The notes under the pieces were generated by a model. That model ran no database searches, was not told the origin of the DNA, and saw only the letters and a list, made by a program, of their open reading frames with translations. DNA of 64,000 bases from JAHDCJ01 sp039028895 (GTDB lineage: Bacteria > Bacteroidota > Bacteroidia > Chitinophagales > Saprospiraceae), in NCBI GenBank assembly GCA_039028895.1, contig JBCCHF010000003.1, positions 218,481 through 282,480 of the forward strand, given 5' to 3'. Shown in pieces: positions 34,631 through 44,157 of this stretch. Each line of letters starts with the position of its first letter. The first letter of the stretch is position 1. A program made the translations under genes and the position numbers.

Positions 34631-37576
34631 CTATTTGGCCTTGATTTTAGTCATGATCTCTTTTTGTGAAGGTATGTCTCCCTTTTCTTTGTCATATGCT
34701 GTTAATCCAATAGCGTGTAAGAATTGGTGAGTGTTTTCATCCTCTGGATTCTTAGCGGCGTCAGCAACATAATTTGAAATTATTGACATGAATTCATGAT
34801 GGAACGTTTGGGGATCTGCAAAGCCTAAACTGCCCAAAAGGCCTTTGCGTTCTTCTTCATGAAGTGGTTTGTCATCCATTGAAGGTGAGGCTACATTTTT
34901 GATAACAAGTCTCAGGATATAGTCAGTGAATCTTACCGCATCTCGTTTTTCCTGAATGATTTTGTAAACTGCAATAATTCCCCCAAGCGTAGCTGCAGCT
35001 CCAACGATGGTCCAGCCTACCGGACCAGCAGCTAATAATACAATTCCTCCAGCTACCATAGCACCTCCGACTACCATTCCACCAACTGCTGCATTTCTCT
35101 TTAACTCCTGACCAGCACTCGCTCTTTCGGCTGCAATTTTTAGTGCGGTGGTTTTTGCTGAAAATTCGCTCAGTTTTTCATCAAGTTCTGCTAATTTTTT
35201 TCTTTTGGCTTCAGCTCCTTTGGCTTGTCTGAACCCAACAAAAAGTTTTATCAACCCAGTTCCAATGGCAAATACTCCTCCAAGAGCCAAGCCTACTGCC
35301 GACATTCCCGATTCAAGACCTTGCTCTGAGGCCAAACTTGCTGCGGTTTTCCCTGTTTCAATTGTATTGGCAGTTACGAGGGTTTTCCCTGTTTTTTCGG
35401 TAATGTTGCATAGGTTTTCAATAAGCGCAAGTTGAAAATTCAAGTCTTTTTCAAATTGAGCAGTATGTGTGGATGCATCATATGCCTTTGCGGCATTAAT
35501 GATATTCATAATAGCAGTGGCTGAACCGATGCCGACACTGGCAAGGCTAGCTGCTTGACCTATTTGACCGACTTCTGCAATTCCCGTTTCTGAAGCATCT
35601 GCCCCACTATCTTTCATTTGGGCCATCCTATCGGCTAACCCATCTGCTGCTTTAGAGGATTGTGCTGTAGAGAATGGTGCCATCATTCCCATTGCCCCTC
35701 TTTCAGAGGCTTTTACTCTTCCTAACTTCGAAGGAGGAGTTAAACCGGCATTCCCACTGGAGTTTAGTTCTTGATCGGGTTCCTCATTACCACTATTCTT
35801 TGCAGCCATAAATTCTGACCATCGGTTAATGAGTAATTGATTATTAGTAACAGTTCTTATTGCGGTTGCGAGTTTTTCCCAATCGATTAAATTTGCCAAT
35901 TCGGAGATGCCAATAAAATTCCCTAGGGCAGTTGAGAGCTTTATTTTTATATCATCGATGTCGCCGAACCCAGGTGCTGCCTTTCGCAATACCTGAATTT
36001 TTTCTGCAGGTTTTAACGCTTGGTAGCCTGAGAAAAGGACTTCATAACCTTTGGTTTTTGCGATTGGAGCTAACCACTGATCAAAATTATCTAGTAGGGA
36101 CGCGGTCTTTTCTTCTGAAGTAAGAATGTCTCTTTGAGATTTAAGAGCAACTATTTTTTTATCTAGTTTTTCTACATGATCACGTTTTGATCTGGCTTCT
36201 GCCAAGTTCCTTTCTCCCTTGATAATATCCTGTTTTTTTGTTTCAAGGTGTTTGATTCTTTTGTCGAAGGTTTTCTTATCTGGTAAGTCTGTGGAATCTG
36301 GTTTTGTTGTATCAGGTTCCTGGATATAGGGTAAAGTAGTTTTTACTCCAGTTAACCGTTTGATTTCTTCATTATGTGGCGCACGTCTAGCACGAAAAGC
36401 TTTCCCTTGTTGAAGGTTTTTTGGATCCCTATATTTCTCCCTTTCTTGTATGTGATCACTTATTTGACTATCGTAAACTTCTTCTCTTTTGTCAATAAGA
36501 CCTTTATGTGTTAAAGGAGGTTCTGTTTGTTCTGATTCATGATTAGCATGAGCCTGTTGAGCGTGCATTTCCTGGACTTGTTCATCCAAGTCATCTCCTA
36601 ACGCTGGGGGTGCTTGTGAGATTGTAGTTGTCTGATCTTGTGCCTCATGATCAGCTTCTGGACTGGCAGTAGCTGCCCCATCAGGATTGTCGATTTTTTG
36701 CAAAAGGTTAAGAATTAAAATAAGCGGTTGTTCGTTTACTTCAGCAGTCCCTTTTTTGGTTGTAAACTTTGTAATCTTCTTCTTAAGAGATTCCAGCACT
36801 TCAAGGTCTACATCTCCACTTTTCGCAATTTTTAATACCTGTTTTTTTATTTTGGAGATGTCATCTAAAAAAGCTGGTTTCAGCTTGTTAATAAAGCCCG
36901 ATTTTTCCGTGTTTAAGGAATTTGCCCTGTCTTCTAAAAGTGATTGGATTTTGGGTTTAATAGTTGCAGTTGCTGCCTGGATCGTATTTGAAGGTTTATT
37001 TTTCGATCCTCCTCTATACTTGGCTGGATTTTTAGTCACGGAACTGGCGCTTGCAGCTTTTTTTCCGGATTGTTCAGCTTCCTTTTCCAGATTACTTTGG
37101 TCATTAAATGGTTGCCCTTTGAGCTGACTGTTAGCTTGCACACGTCCTTCCTGCTGTTGATTGATATGCGCCAACTCATGGCCTATTAACTCTTGTCCTT
37201 CATGGGTGTTGGGATTGAACTTCCCAGGGGCGAAGTGGACTTCATTGCCCTGGGCGAAAGCCTGTGCACCAATATCGAAAGCTTTATTGGAGTTGGGAAT
37301 CATCTTTACGTTGGAGAAATCGGACTGGAAAGCTGTTTCCATTTTTGATTTTACGCCATCAGGCATACCTGTTTTGTTGCCTTTTTTCTGTGCGGTGGGT
37401 TTGGAGGCTGTTGTTGGGTTTTGGGACTCTTCTCCAATAGTTTTCTCTTTTTGTTGCTCTTGCTCTTCAAGAATACCTCCTACACTTTCGGCAATACCTT
37501 CCTGTTGTAAACCAACCAAGTCAGTAACCTTTGATTTCTTTCGTTTTCTAAGCCGCCTTGAGTATTTTCTACCCAT
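34631..37576 (-). CDS. DUF4157 metallopeptidase-like protein with glycine-zipper membrane segments
   Basis: 981 aa. Basic N-terminal leader (MGRKYSRRLRKRKKSK) with DLVGLQ, linker with TAQKKGNKTGMPD, then DUF4157 (about 68-170) with HELAH at 133-137 and LEKEAE at 163-168 as likely third zinc ligand. The middle is coiled coil. The C-terminal third has hydrophobic glycine-rich segments (GLALGGVFAIGTGLIKLF; GGMVVGGAMVAGGIVLLAAG and following), which could insert into membranes. No Sec signal. It is 27 bp after a chaperone-like gene. Predicted secreted or injected effector with a membrane-acting C-terminus; this is inference. Confidence 0.8.
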   Translation of the reverse strand: MGRKYSRRLRKRKKSKVTDLVGLQQEGIAESVGGILEEQEQQKEKTIGEESQNPTTASKPTAQKKGNKTGMPDGVKSKMETAFQSDFSNVKMIPNSNKAFDIGAQAFAQGNEVHFAPGKFNPNTHEGQELIGHELAHINQQQEGRVQANSQLKGQPFNDQSNLEKEAEQSGKKAASASSVTKNPAKYRGGSKNKPSNTIQAATATIKPKIQSLLEDRANSLNTEKSGFINKLKPAFLDDISKIKKQVLKIAKSGDVDLEVLESLKKKITKFTTKKGTAEVNEQPLILILNLLQKIDNPDGAATASPEADHEAQDQTTTISQAPPALGDDLDEQVQEMHAQQAHANHESEQTEPPLTHKGLIDKREEVYDSQISDHIQEREKYRDPKNLQQGKAFRARRAPHNEEIKRLTGVKTTLPYIQEPDTTKPDSTDLPDKKTFDKRIKHLETKKQDIIKGERNLAEARSKRDHVEKLDKKIVALKSQRDILTSEEKTASLLDNFDQWLAPIAKTKGYEVLFSGYQALKPAEKIQVLRKAAPGFGDIDDIKIKLSTALGNFIGISELANLIDWEKLATAIRTVTNNQLLINRWSEFMAAKNSGNEEPDQELNSSGNAGLTPPSKLGRVKASERGAMGMMAPFSTAQSSKAADGLADRMAQMKDSGADASETGIAEVGQIGQAASLASVGIGSATAIMNIINAAKAYDASTHTAQFEKDLNFQLALIENLCNITEKTGKTLVTANTIETGKTAASLASEQGLESGMSAVGLALGGVFAIGTGLIKLFVGFRQAKGAEAKRKKLAELDEKLSEFSAKTTALKIAAERASAGQELKRNAAVGGMVVGGAMVAGGIVLLAAGPVGWTIVGAAATLGGIIAVYKIIQEKRDAVRFTDYILRLVIKNVASPSMDDKPLHEEERKGLLGSLGFADPQTFHHEFMSIISNYVADAAKNPEDENTHQFLHAIGLTAYDKEKGDIPSQKEIMTKIKAK

Positions 37577-37603
37577 AATGATAAGTTACAAAAAATGCTA
37601 ATA

Positions 37604-38167
37604 TTATGAAAACCACATATACGCGAATTTGCTCTCTTTGAGGGCTTCTACCGCTGTCTGTTTACCTTCTAAAACCTGTGAAAAGGTTAATCTGAAGTTT
37701 TCAAGGATATTGAGGATCATCTTGGTGCTGGTTTCTACGATTTCGACATTGTGGTTTTCGTCGTAAGTGAAATCCAGTATTATGTTGTGTTTGAAATATG
37801 CGTTACTGATCTCTTCCATTTGACCAAACTGCCCGAGGGGTACACGCGAGTTGATGAGTTTGCATAATTCGTTAATTTCAGGCATCGCTTCTTTAGGGAC
37901 TTCATCTGAAATACCGTAGTAGATCTGAAGAATAAAGAAACGGTTGCCACCTTCAAACAGATCGTCAATGAAATTGAACTGGAGGTCCATTTGTTTGAAC
38001 TTCGGTGGAACGAAGAACCTGACCACAAGACTATAGAAATTCTCCTGTTCTGACGGGTCGAAGAGTTTGGTTTCGAGGCCGCCAAATTTGAAGTTGCCTT
38101 CCAGTTTTTGGAGGAAGGTTTTTGTGAGGATAAGGAAGTCGCGGTTGACTACTGAGAATGCTTTCAT
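37604..38167 (-). CDS. YbjN / type III secretion chaperone-like small protein
   Basis: 187 aa, acidic, no signal peptide. The C-terminal half has KLINSRVPLGQFGQM followed by a beta hairpin and helices ending in VLEGKQTAVEALKES. This pattern (N-x-R-x-P-L-G-x-F, then late EAL) is that of YbjN and related secretion-chaperone-like folds. The 174-aa protein at 44158-44682 has the same features. It sits between two DUF4157 genes, 48 bp and 27 bp from them, so it probably serves one of them as a chaperone. Fold assignment is by eye. Confidence 0.65.
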   Translation of the reverse strand: MKAFSVVNRDFLILTKTFLQKLEGNFKFGGLETKLFDPSEQENFYSLVVRFFVPPKFKQMDLQFNFIDDLFEGGNRFFILQIYYGISDEVPKEAMPEINELCKLINSRVPLGQFGQMEEISNAYFKHNIILDFTYDENHNVEIVETSTKMILNILENFRLTFSQVLEGKQTAVEALKESKFAYMWFS

Positions 38168-38215
38168 TAAAATGATGATTTATTAAATTTACGATTATTT
38201 TGATGTGTATGAACA

Positions 38216-39781
38216 TCAGGTCTCGTATTCTCTCATTTCTTCAATCCCTAAAAAGCCCTGCTTTTTAAATTTTTGCTCTTCGTTTTTCTTTTCCATTTCT
38301 TCTCTTCTCTCTGTTGAAAACAATCCCATGGCTTTGGTTGCTGTTGTTTCCACGCCTTCTTTGTTTTCTTTTTGCCTTCGGCCTTTATCGTAAGCTTCCA
38401 TTATGTCAAGGTCGTGAGATCTTGCCTCACCAAGTTCCTGAGCCTTTATTTTTTTCAGTGCCATAGATCCGACAAATTCAACAGCACCGACCACACCTGG
38501 AATCACTGGACTAAGTAAGCTTTTCATAACCTTAACCTGTGCTCTTTTAGCCAAGAAATCAATATGCTCGATTTCTAACAGGAAGCGTTCTGCTCCTTCG
38601 GCATCTTTGACATATTTAAGTATGCGCGTTATTGATTCTATTTGCTGGAGCATCTGGTAAGTTTCAGCTTCCTTGATAGCTGCATTAAGCAATGCACACC
38701 CATATTTGACAAATTCGCCTGCACCGGGTAAGGCAATATTTGCGGCCGTGCCTGCAATAGCGCTAACGACACCAAGCAGGTCGCTGGATTTGTTTAACAT
38801 AGCAGCTTTGTCACCATGTTCTTTATACGAGCCTGACATTGTTGCCATTTGATCTTTATGGATCTTCATAGCTTCTTTTGCTGGGGCTGGGACCAATTCC
38901 CTGGGGTTTTGTTCGGGCGCTACATTTTCCCTTGGGCCTTGTTCTTCATCTCCTTCGAACGTAGTGGGCAAAATGGTCTTGGGTTTATCATATTTCGGTG
39001 GTTTACTTTTATCCCTGGTTACAGCACCCTTTAACTTTCCCCAGGTTCGTTTAGCAATACCCTGCCCTTTTACTTTTTTCTCTGGCATGTACGCCGAAAC
39101 TCCTTTTCCGGAACCTGTTGAAGTATCTGATCCTTGTTCTTCCTCTACTTGTCCGGGTAAAATCCGCTGCGCAACCGGTTTAGGTTTTACCGATTTTGTA
39201 GTTTTCTTTTGTTGCGATTTATTGTTTAGAGTGCCGTTTGCTGCGTTTTCTCCCTGGACTTGTGCTTCTTTTTCTAGTTTTGGGTCGTTATTTATATCTA
39301 CCTGGTTAACCTTGAACGCTGGCAAAACCTTTCCTTCTTTTTGCTGTACCACATGTGCAAGCTCATGGCCGATAATTTTTTGTCCTTTAATTGTGTCGGG
39401 CTGAAAACTGCCTTTGGAGAAGTGGATCTCATTGCCTTGAGCATAGGCTAAAGCGCCAATTTTAAACGGTTTTGGAGAATCTTTTACCATTTTTACCTCA
39501 GAAAAATCAGCATGAAAAGCAGTCTCCATTTTATTTTTCACCTTATCAGGCAGCCCGGTTTTATTTTCTTTGTTTTGTTTTTTCTGGATCGTTGTTCCAG
39601 ATGCGGTCACTATCTTGTTTTTGGAATCCAGATTAACGCCATTATCATATTCTGATTTTTGTTCTTCGTCAAAAACGTTTCCTTCCTGCTCTACATATCC
39701 GGTTTCTTCCTGGAATCCGAGCAGGTCAGTTGATTTTAATTTCTTGCGTTTAATGCGCCTGATTTTGGGAGATTTTGCCAT
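38216..39781 (-). CDS. DUF4157 metallopeptidase-like protein (short)
   Basis: 521 aa, the shortest of the set. The leader MAKSPKIRRIKRKKLKSTDL and following GFQEETGYVEQE are nearly the same as in the 1186-aa neighbour, showing recent duplication. DUF4157 spans about 76-180, with HELAH at 139-143 and LEKEAQ further on. TIQKKQNKENKTGLPD precedes it. The C-terminal half is helical with a hydrophobic stretch (LLGVVSAIAGTAANIALPGAGEFVKYGCALL near 345-375). It is 51 bp after the 1186-aa gene and 48 bp before the chaperone-like gene. Likely effector or scaffold, activity unknown. Confidence 0.8.
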   Translation of the reverse strand: MAKSPKIRRIKRKKLKSTDLLGFQEETGYVEQEGNVFDEEQKSEYDNGVNLDSKNKIVTASGTTIQKKQNKENKTGLPDKVKNKMETAFHADFSEVKMVKDSPKPFKIGALAYAQGNEIHFSKGSFQPDTIKGQKIIGHELAHVVQQKEGKVLPAFKVNQVDINNDPKLEKEAQVQGENAANGTLNNKSQQKKTTKSVKPKPVAQRILPGQVEEEQGSDTSTGSGKGVSAYMPEKKVKGQGIAKRTWGKLKGAVTRDKSKPPKYDKPKTILPTTFEGDEEQGPRENVAPEQNPRELVPAPAKEAMKIHKDQMATMSGSYKEHGDKAAMLNKSSDLLGVVSAIAGTAANIALPGAGEFVKYGCALLNAAIKEAETYQMLQQIESITRILKYVKDAEGAERFLLEIEHIDFLAKRAQVKVMKSLLSPVIPGVVGAVEFVGSMALKKIKAQELGEARSHDLDIMEAYDKGRRQKENKEGVETTATKAMGLFSTERREEMEKKNEEQKFKKQGFLGIEEMREYET

Positions 39782-39832
39782 TGTTTTATTAATTCAATTT
39801 TTTTATGTCTTATTTGTCCAAGTTTATAAACG

Positions 39833-42800
39833 TTACCAACCCATGTTTTTGATCATGCCTCCGTTTTCTTCCTTGGGTGCTTCGTTGTTTTCTTTCACAT
39901 ATTTATCATATTGTTCTTTGTAGTAAGGACCGAGGATGTTTTTAGCAATCTCGAGTGCAACTGCAGTATTTTTTTCTGGATCCTTATTATTGTCAAATTT
40001 GTCTCCGGCACCTTTTAGCTCATTAACGGCTTCTTGAGGTGCGGGTTCGTTTTTGATTCGCTCTCCGGTTTCCGGGTCTTTCCCTTTTTTAATTTTCTCA
40101 ACGATCTCAATTTCATTTTTCAGGAATCCCATTATGCCTTGGTCACCTACAACATTTGATTTTCCCAATTGATCCTGAATATCCTTTTCCGGACTGTTCT
40201 CTTTAGCATCACCAATAATGTTGTGGATGCGTTGGCTATATTTGGCGGAAGCCAAAGAAGCTTTTGCCCCTCCTTCATCATTTCTTTCTTCGTAGTTTTC
40301 CTTGAAATGTTGCAACTTGTATCCAATATTCATCAAAAGTGACTGAATTTTTTTCTGAGTTCCTACCTTCATTTCTCCTCCTCCCTGCATGCCCTTAACT
40401 ACATGGAAAACAGGGCCGCTGCTGAAATATGCTTCATTGGAATAAATGAGTGCTTCGCCTTGCAATCTTTCAAACTCCTGGACCCTTTCAGCCCTTTCCT
40501 TAATTTTTGCACTAATGTTTTGATTGGCTTCTTGAAGATTGAATATTTCCTTCGTCAAATCATTAATGTTCTTAAGTTCTATCTGAACCTCTGTCAATTT
40601 ATCTTCGTACAATACATCTTTTGCCAGACCTTTTTTGTGCTCATTAAGCTCATGCTCTTTGGATTTATCACCTCCAGCAATCCCGAGATGTTCCGGCAAT
40701 TCTGTGTCTTTTATCTTTTGTTCAATCTGTTCTTGGGTATCCTTGAAAATTTTTTTCGCCTTAACAAAAATTTGCTCTAAATCAGTGTGCCCCGCTTGTG
40801 CGAATTGTTCAAGCCCAGCTTGTGACTGGAAGTAATTGAGAAAATTTTGTTTAGATTCTTTTTCAAAATCACCCCATTCGGGATAAGTGCTATTGAATTG
40901 ATCGAGAGACATTCCACTTTTCTGATAATAGAATTGTAGGATAGAAACATATGACAGAGCTATTTGAGTTTGATGCTTTTCGTGTTTCGCATCTTTTATC
41001 GCATTAATAGCCGCATCGTCCAGTTTTCCTTGTTTAATCAGGTCCTTTGTTTTCATTCCCATTGATCCAAGTCCTAATTTGGAAGGTGAGTCCAGTGCCC
41101 CCTTGGTTTGACCTGAAGGCAAGAAGCCGGAAGAATAAGCATTAAGGTCAAAAAATCGACCAGAGGTGACGTTAAAATCACTTCTAAATTTTTCATTGAA
41201 AGTTTTAACTGCCTCTATCTCAAATTCAGGGTATTCTGGGACAGCGAAGGTTAGGTCAATATCAGAAGTCGGGGTTTCACTGCCACCTGCAGCATAATAG
41301 ATGTCTTTATGGACGTCATTAAGCTTATTAGCTATAGAAACATCGGTTTTTACTTTACCTTTCATATCTGCTCCAACTTTATCAACGGTTGCCTGCGCAT
41401 ATCTTTCCATAACAGCCAGTCGATATTTCAGGTACTCATCCATATCTTCTCCATTATCTTTATACGCAAGGGCCCCTCTTAGCTTGAACCAACTAGAATC
41501 CTGTGCTTCAATATCCTTTTTTAATTCTGCTTCGGGTTTATTTCCAGTCACATTGGTTTGACCCGGTCTGCCGGAAATACCTGCGAGCTCTTGATACATT
41601 GATCGATATCCTACGAGATTCTCGTTAATTTTTTCAATAACCTCACTTCTGAGGGAAGATTTTGACCCAGCAACTAGCTTAAGGCCTCTTTGATTTACTC
41701 TGATTTTATCCAGGATAATATTTTTGAGGTTCTTTTTTTCTTCATCAAGTTGTTTGGCTGTAAAGGTTGAGCCGACTTTTCTCAATTTCTCCTGATAACT
41801 TTCAAATTGTCCTGATACTCTATAGTACCCCTCTCTGACTACGTTGATGAATGTTCCTAAATCATCGCCTTCCAATGATTTGCCTTCTATATTTTTTACT
41901 ACATCGTAGCCTTTTAGTGCAGATCCTGGCCTTTCCGGCAATTCACGAGCTTGTTCTCTGGCGGCAGAACTACTTGGTTGCGATTGAGTGCCAGTTGGCG
42001 CTGTAACTCCTTCTGTGGGTTCGTCTGGTTGTCGTTGAGGAGATTCAGCGTGTTGAGATTGTCTGCTTGATGGCCTGTGCTGAACCAATGAGGAAGTTGC
42101 AGTAGGGCCAAAGACAGCAAGGTCAGTATTAGATGAATTGCCTTCATCAGGTAGGTGAGTGGCTACAGTCTGCTGCCTTTGTGGTTGTGGCTGAGGTGTT
42201 GTTCTGGCAGATGGTGGCCTTGATGTGTTCCCGAGTCTTCCAAAAGATGCCGAAGGAGGAGACATGTAAGGTAAACCAACTGCGGTGTCAGATAAATCTT
42301 CTTCATCGTTAGTTTGAGTTGGGATAGTAGTTTGAGGAGAGGGGTGCATGATCATCCCAAACCCACCTGTTCGTGCGCTTGCGGGCCGGCTTGTTGTTGT
42401 TGTTGTTGTTGCTGTTGCTATGGCATGATGGGGTGGAGTTACCGGATTCCTCACATCACCAGCTCCCGGATTTGGTGCAGGCGTAAGGCCATCTCTGGAT
42501 CTTACTTTTGTTAACAACTTCAAGATATTGTCAAGAGTGTCGTATTTCTTTTTCTTCTTTTGCCTACTTCCACTTTCCTCTCCGGTATTGATCTTTGTGT
42601 CGATTTTTTCAATCGCATCATAATGTAATGGAGTAAAGGCTCTTTTATTAATGATGTCTTGAAGGGTTTTCTTTATTTCCCCTACCTCCGATTTGAAAGG
42701 AGATAAGACAAACTGACTTGATTGCAGATCATCTTGATACATCGAAAGGTCAGTAACTTCATCATCAGTAAGTTGGAAATTGTTTGCTTGAACAGGTTGT

Positions 42801-43393
42801 ACTTTGCTATTGTTTCTTTTTGCTTTTTGTTTTTTCTTGGAGCCAATCCCACCAGCCCCAGTCACTGTTGCTTTTTTACCTGACAGCTCGGCCTCTTTTT
42901 CGAGTAAATTCTGATCATTAAACGGGGTGCTGTTAATGACAGAAGTGGCTTTGACTTTTCCTTCATTTTGCTGATTAATATGTGCTAGCTCATGTCCAAT
43001 TAATTCCTGGCCTTTCTGTGTGTTTGGATTAAACTTTCCTGGTGAAAAATGGATTTGATTGTTCTGAGCGTAAGCTTCTGCACCAAAATCAAAAGCTTTC
43101 TTAGAATTTGGGAATATTTTGACGTCAGAAAAATCGGATTCGAAAGCTTTCTCCATTTTATTTTTCACCCCATCTGGTATTCCGGTTTTATTTTCTTTTT
43201 TCTGCACTGGTCCTCTTGAAGCTGTAGTGAATTGTTGTGATTTTCCGACAAGGGCATTCTCATCATTTTTTTCAACATCTTCCAGGATTTTATCTTCCTG
43301 TTCCACATGGCCCTGTTCTTCCTGGAACCCCATCAGGTCAGTAGCTTTTGACTTCTTGCGTCTAATCCGTCGTATTTTAGGAAACTTTGCCAT
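39833..43393 (-). CDS. DUF4157 protein with nucleotidyltransferase-like segment
   Basis: 1186 aa. Basic leader (MAKFPKIRRIRRKKSKATDL), PVQKKENKTGIPD, then DUF4157 with HELAH at 134-138 and LEKEAE. Residues about 290-460 are disordered and rich in Ser, Pro, Thr and Gln. At about 702-750 the sequence reads AAGGSETPTSDIDLTF and, later, RFFDLNAY. This fits the nucleotidyltransferase pattern (Gly-Ser, then Asp-x-Asp, then a third Asp). The final part is coiled coil. A toxin with NMP-transferase activity is a reasonable reading but rests on short motifs. Confidence 0.78.
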   Translation of the reverse strand: MAKFPKIRRIRRKKSKATDLMGFQEEQGHVEQEDKILEDVEKNDENALVGKSQQFTTASRGPVQKKENKTGIPDGVKNKMEKAFESDFSDVKIFPNSKKAFDFGAEAYAQNNQIHFSPGKFNPNTQKGQELIGHELAHINQQNEGKVKATSVINSTPFNDQNLLEKEAELSGKKATVTGAGGIGSKKKQKAKRNNSKVQPVQANNFQLTDDEVTDLSMYQDDLQSSQFVLSPFKSEVGEIKKTLQDIINKRAFTPLHYDAIEKIDTKINTGEESGSRQKKKKKYDTLDNILKLLTKVRSRDGLTPAPNPGAGDVRNPVTPPHHAIATATTTTTTSRPASARTGGFGMIMHPSPQTTIPTQTNDEEDLSDTAVGLPYMSPPSASFGRLGNTSRPPSARTTPQPQPQRQQTVATHLPDEGNSSNTDLAVFGPTATSSLVQHRPSSRQSQHAESPQRQPDEPTEGVTAPTGTQSQPSSSAAREQARELPERPGSALKGYDVVKNIEGKSLEGDDLGTFINVVREGYYRVSGQFESYQEKLRKVGSTFTAKQLDEEKKNLKNIILDKIRVNQRGLKLVAGSKSSLRSEVIEKINENLVGYRSMYQELAGISGRPGQTNVTGNKPEAELKKDIEAQDSSWFKLRGALAYKDNGEDMDEYLKYRLAVMERYAQATVDKVGADMKGKVKTDVSIANKLNDVHKDIYYAAGGSETPTSDIDLTFAVPEYPEFEIEAVKTFNEKFRSDFNVTSGRFFDLNAYSSGFLPSGQTKGALDSPSKLGLGSMGMKTKDLIKQGKLDDAAINAIKDAKHEKHQTQIALSYVSILQFYYQKSGMSLDQFNSTYPEWGDFEKESKQNFLNYFQSQAGLEQFAQAGHTDLEQIFVKAKKIFKDTQEQIEQKIKDTELPEHLGIAGGDKSKEHELNEHKKGLAKDVLYEDKLTEVQIELKNINDLTKEIFNLQEANQNISAKIKERAERVQEFERLQGEALIYSNEAYFSSGPVFHVVKGMQGGGEMKVGTQKKIQSLLMNIGYKLQHFKENYEERNDEGGAKASLASAKYSQRIHNIIGDAKENSPEKDIQDQLGKSNVVGDQGIMGFLKNEIEIVEKIKKGKDPETGERIKNEPAPQEAVNELKGAGDKFDNNKDPEKNTAVALEIAKNILGPYYKEQYDKYVKENNEAPKEENGGMIKNMGW
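42391..42416. repeat. TTG trinucleotide microsatellite inside a coding region
   Basis: Six TTG units then imperfect ones, encoding a Thr/Ala run (TATTTTTT) in the disordered part of the 1186-aa protein. Length change would stay in frame. Confidence 0.8.
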
Positions 43394-43519
43394 AAGTTAT
43401 TTTTCAACCAGATTTGTCATTTAAAACCTGTTTGTATTGTCTGTAAATCCCAGATTGTCTTGAAATATTAATGATGTTAAAATCTTTTGTACATTTATCA
43501 TCATACCAACGCTTTAAGT

Positions 43520-44002
43520 ATGCGCCATATATTCGGCATCGTTGTTCGTGAGTTTTCGGTTGCTACCGAAAATGCTGCCAAACTTGAGATGGACTATCTC
43601 GCTATGGTGCGCATTTCGAACGAACTTTCAGCACAAGGTGATATTGCCGTTTTTTATATGGTGATCATGAATAACAACATGGTCAGGGAATTCGAACGAC
43701 TTTCCAAACGGTTCGAAGACCAGGGCCAGGTTGAGATGATCTTTGTCTCACCTGATCAGCAAGACTTTATCAAGCATATGCCTATTCTTGGAAAAGACCC
43801 TATGGACCTTGGAGGCTTACTTGTTTTGGCCACTCAAGGACCTGAAGAAATTTCTGCTGATAAAGTAGAAGCATTTGCCCTTGCCGTTGGTAATGACACA
43901 CTTTTGCGTCATGTTCAGCGGCGGGAAAAGGCCTTTTCACAAATCAAGGAACGCTACCTGATGCCAGCTGGCCTTGATTTTGATTTTTATGCTGTAGTCT
44001 GA
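43520..44002 (+). CDS. Conserved-looking protein of unknown function, opposite strand in the DUF4157 block
   Basis: 160 aa from the ATG at 43520; an upstream in-frame TTG at 43487 adds an unlikely leader. The only plus-strand gene in 27 kb of minus-strand genes. It begins MRHIFGIVVREFSVATENA and contains VFYMVIMNNNMVREFERLSKRF; mixed alpha/beta, no signal peptide, no membrane segment. No known family is recognised. It separates the block into two sub-operons. A -7-like box (TACATTTA at 43490-43497) precedes it without a well-placed -33. It could be a regulator or chaperone; not known. Confidence 0.7.
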   Translation: MRHIFGIVVREFSVATENAAKLEMDYLAMVRISNELSAQGDIAVFYMVIMNNNMVREFERLSKRFEDQGQVEMIFVSPDQQDFIKHMPILGKDPMDLGGLLVLATQGPEEISADKVEAFALAVGNDTLLRHVQRREKAFSQIKERYLMPAGLDFDFYAVV

Positions 44003-44157
44003 AATCACCTTCTCTCACAATTTATCTTCTACCACCTGCGATCTCGAGACCTTCGAGTCAAAGGCTGTTACTTTTGAATTTTTTTCCAAGTTTTCTGATT
44101 CTCAGCTTTGTCAAGCGCTTTTATTTTGGATGATGAACATATTTTACATTACAAAAT

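Noticed and set aside
44043..44057. Hairpin CTCGA/TCGAG as a terminator after the 160-aa gene
   Set aside because: Stem of five pairs without a following T-tract.
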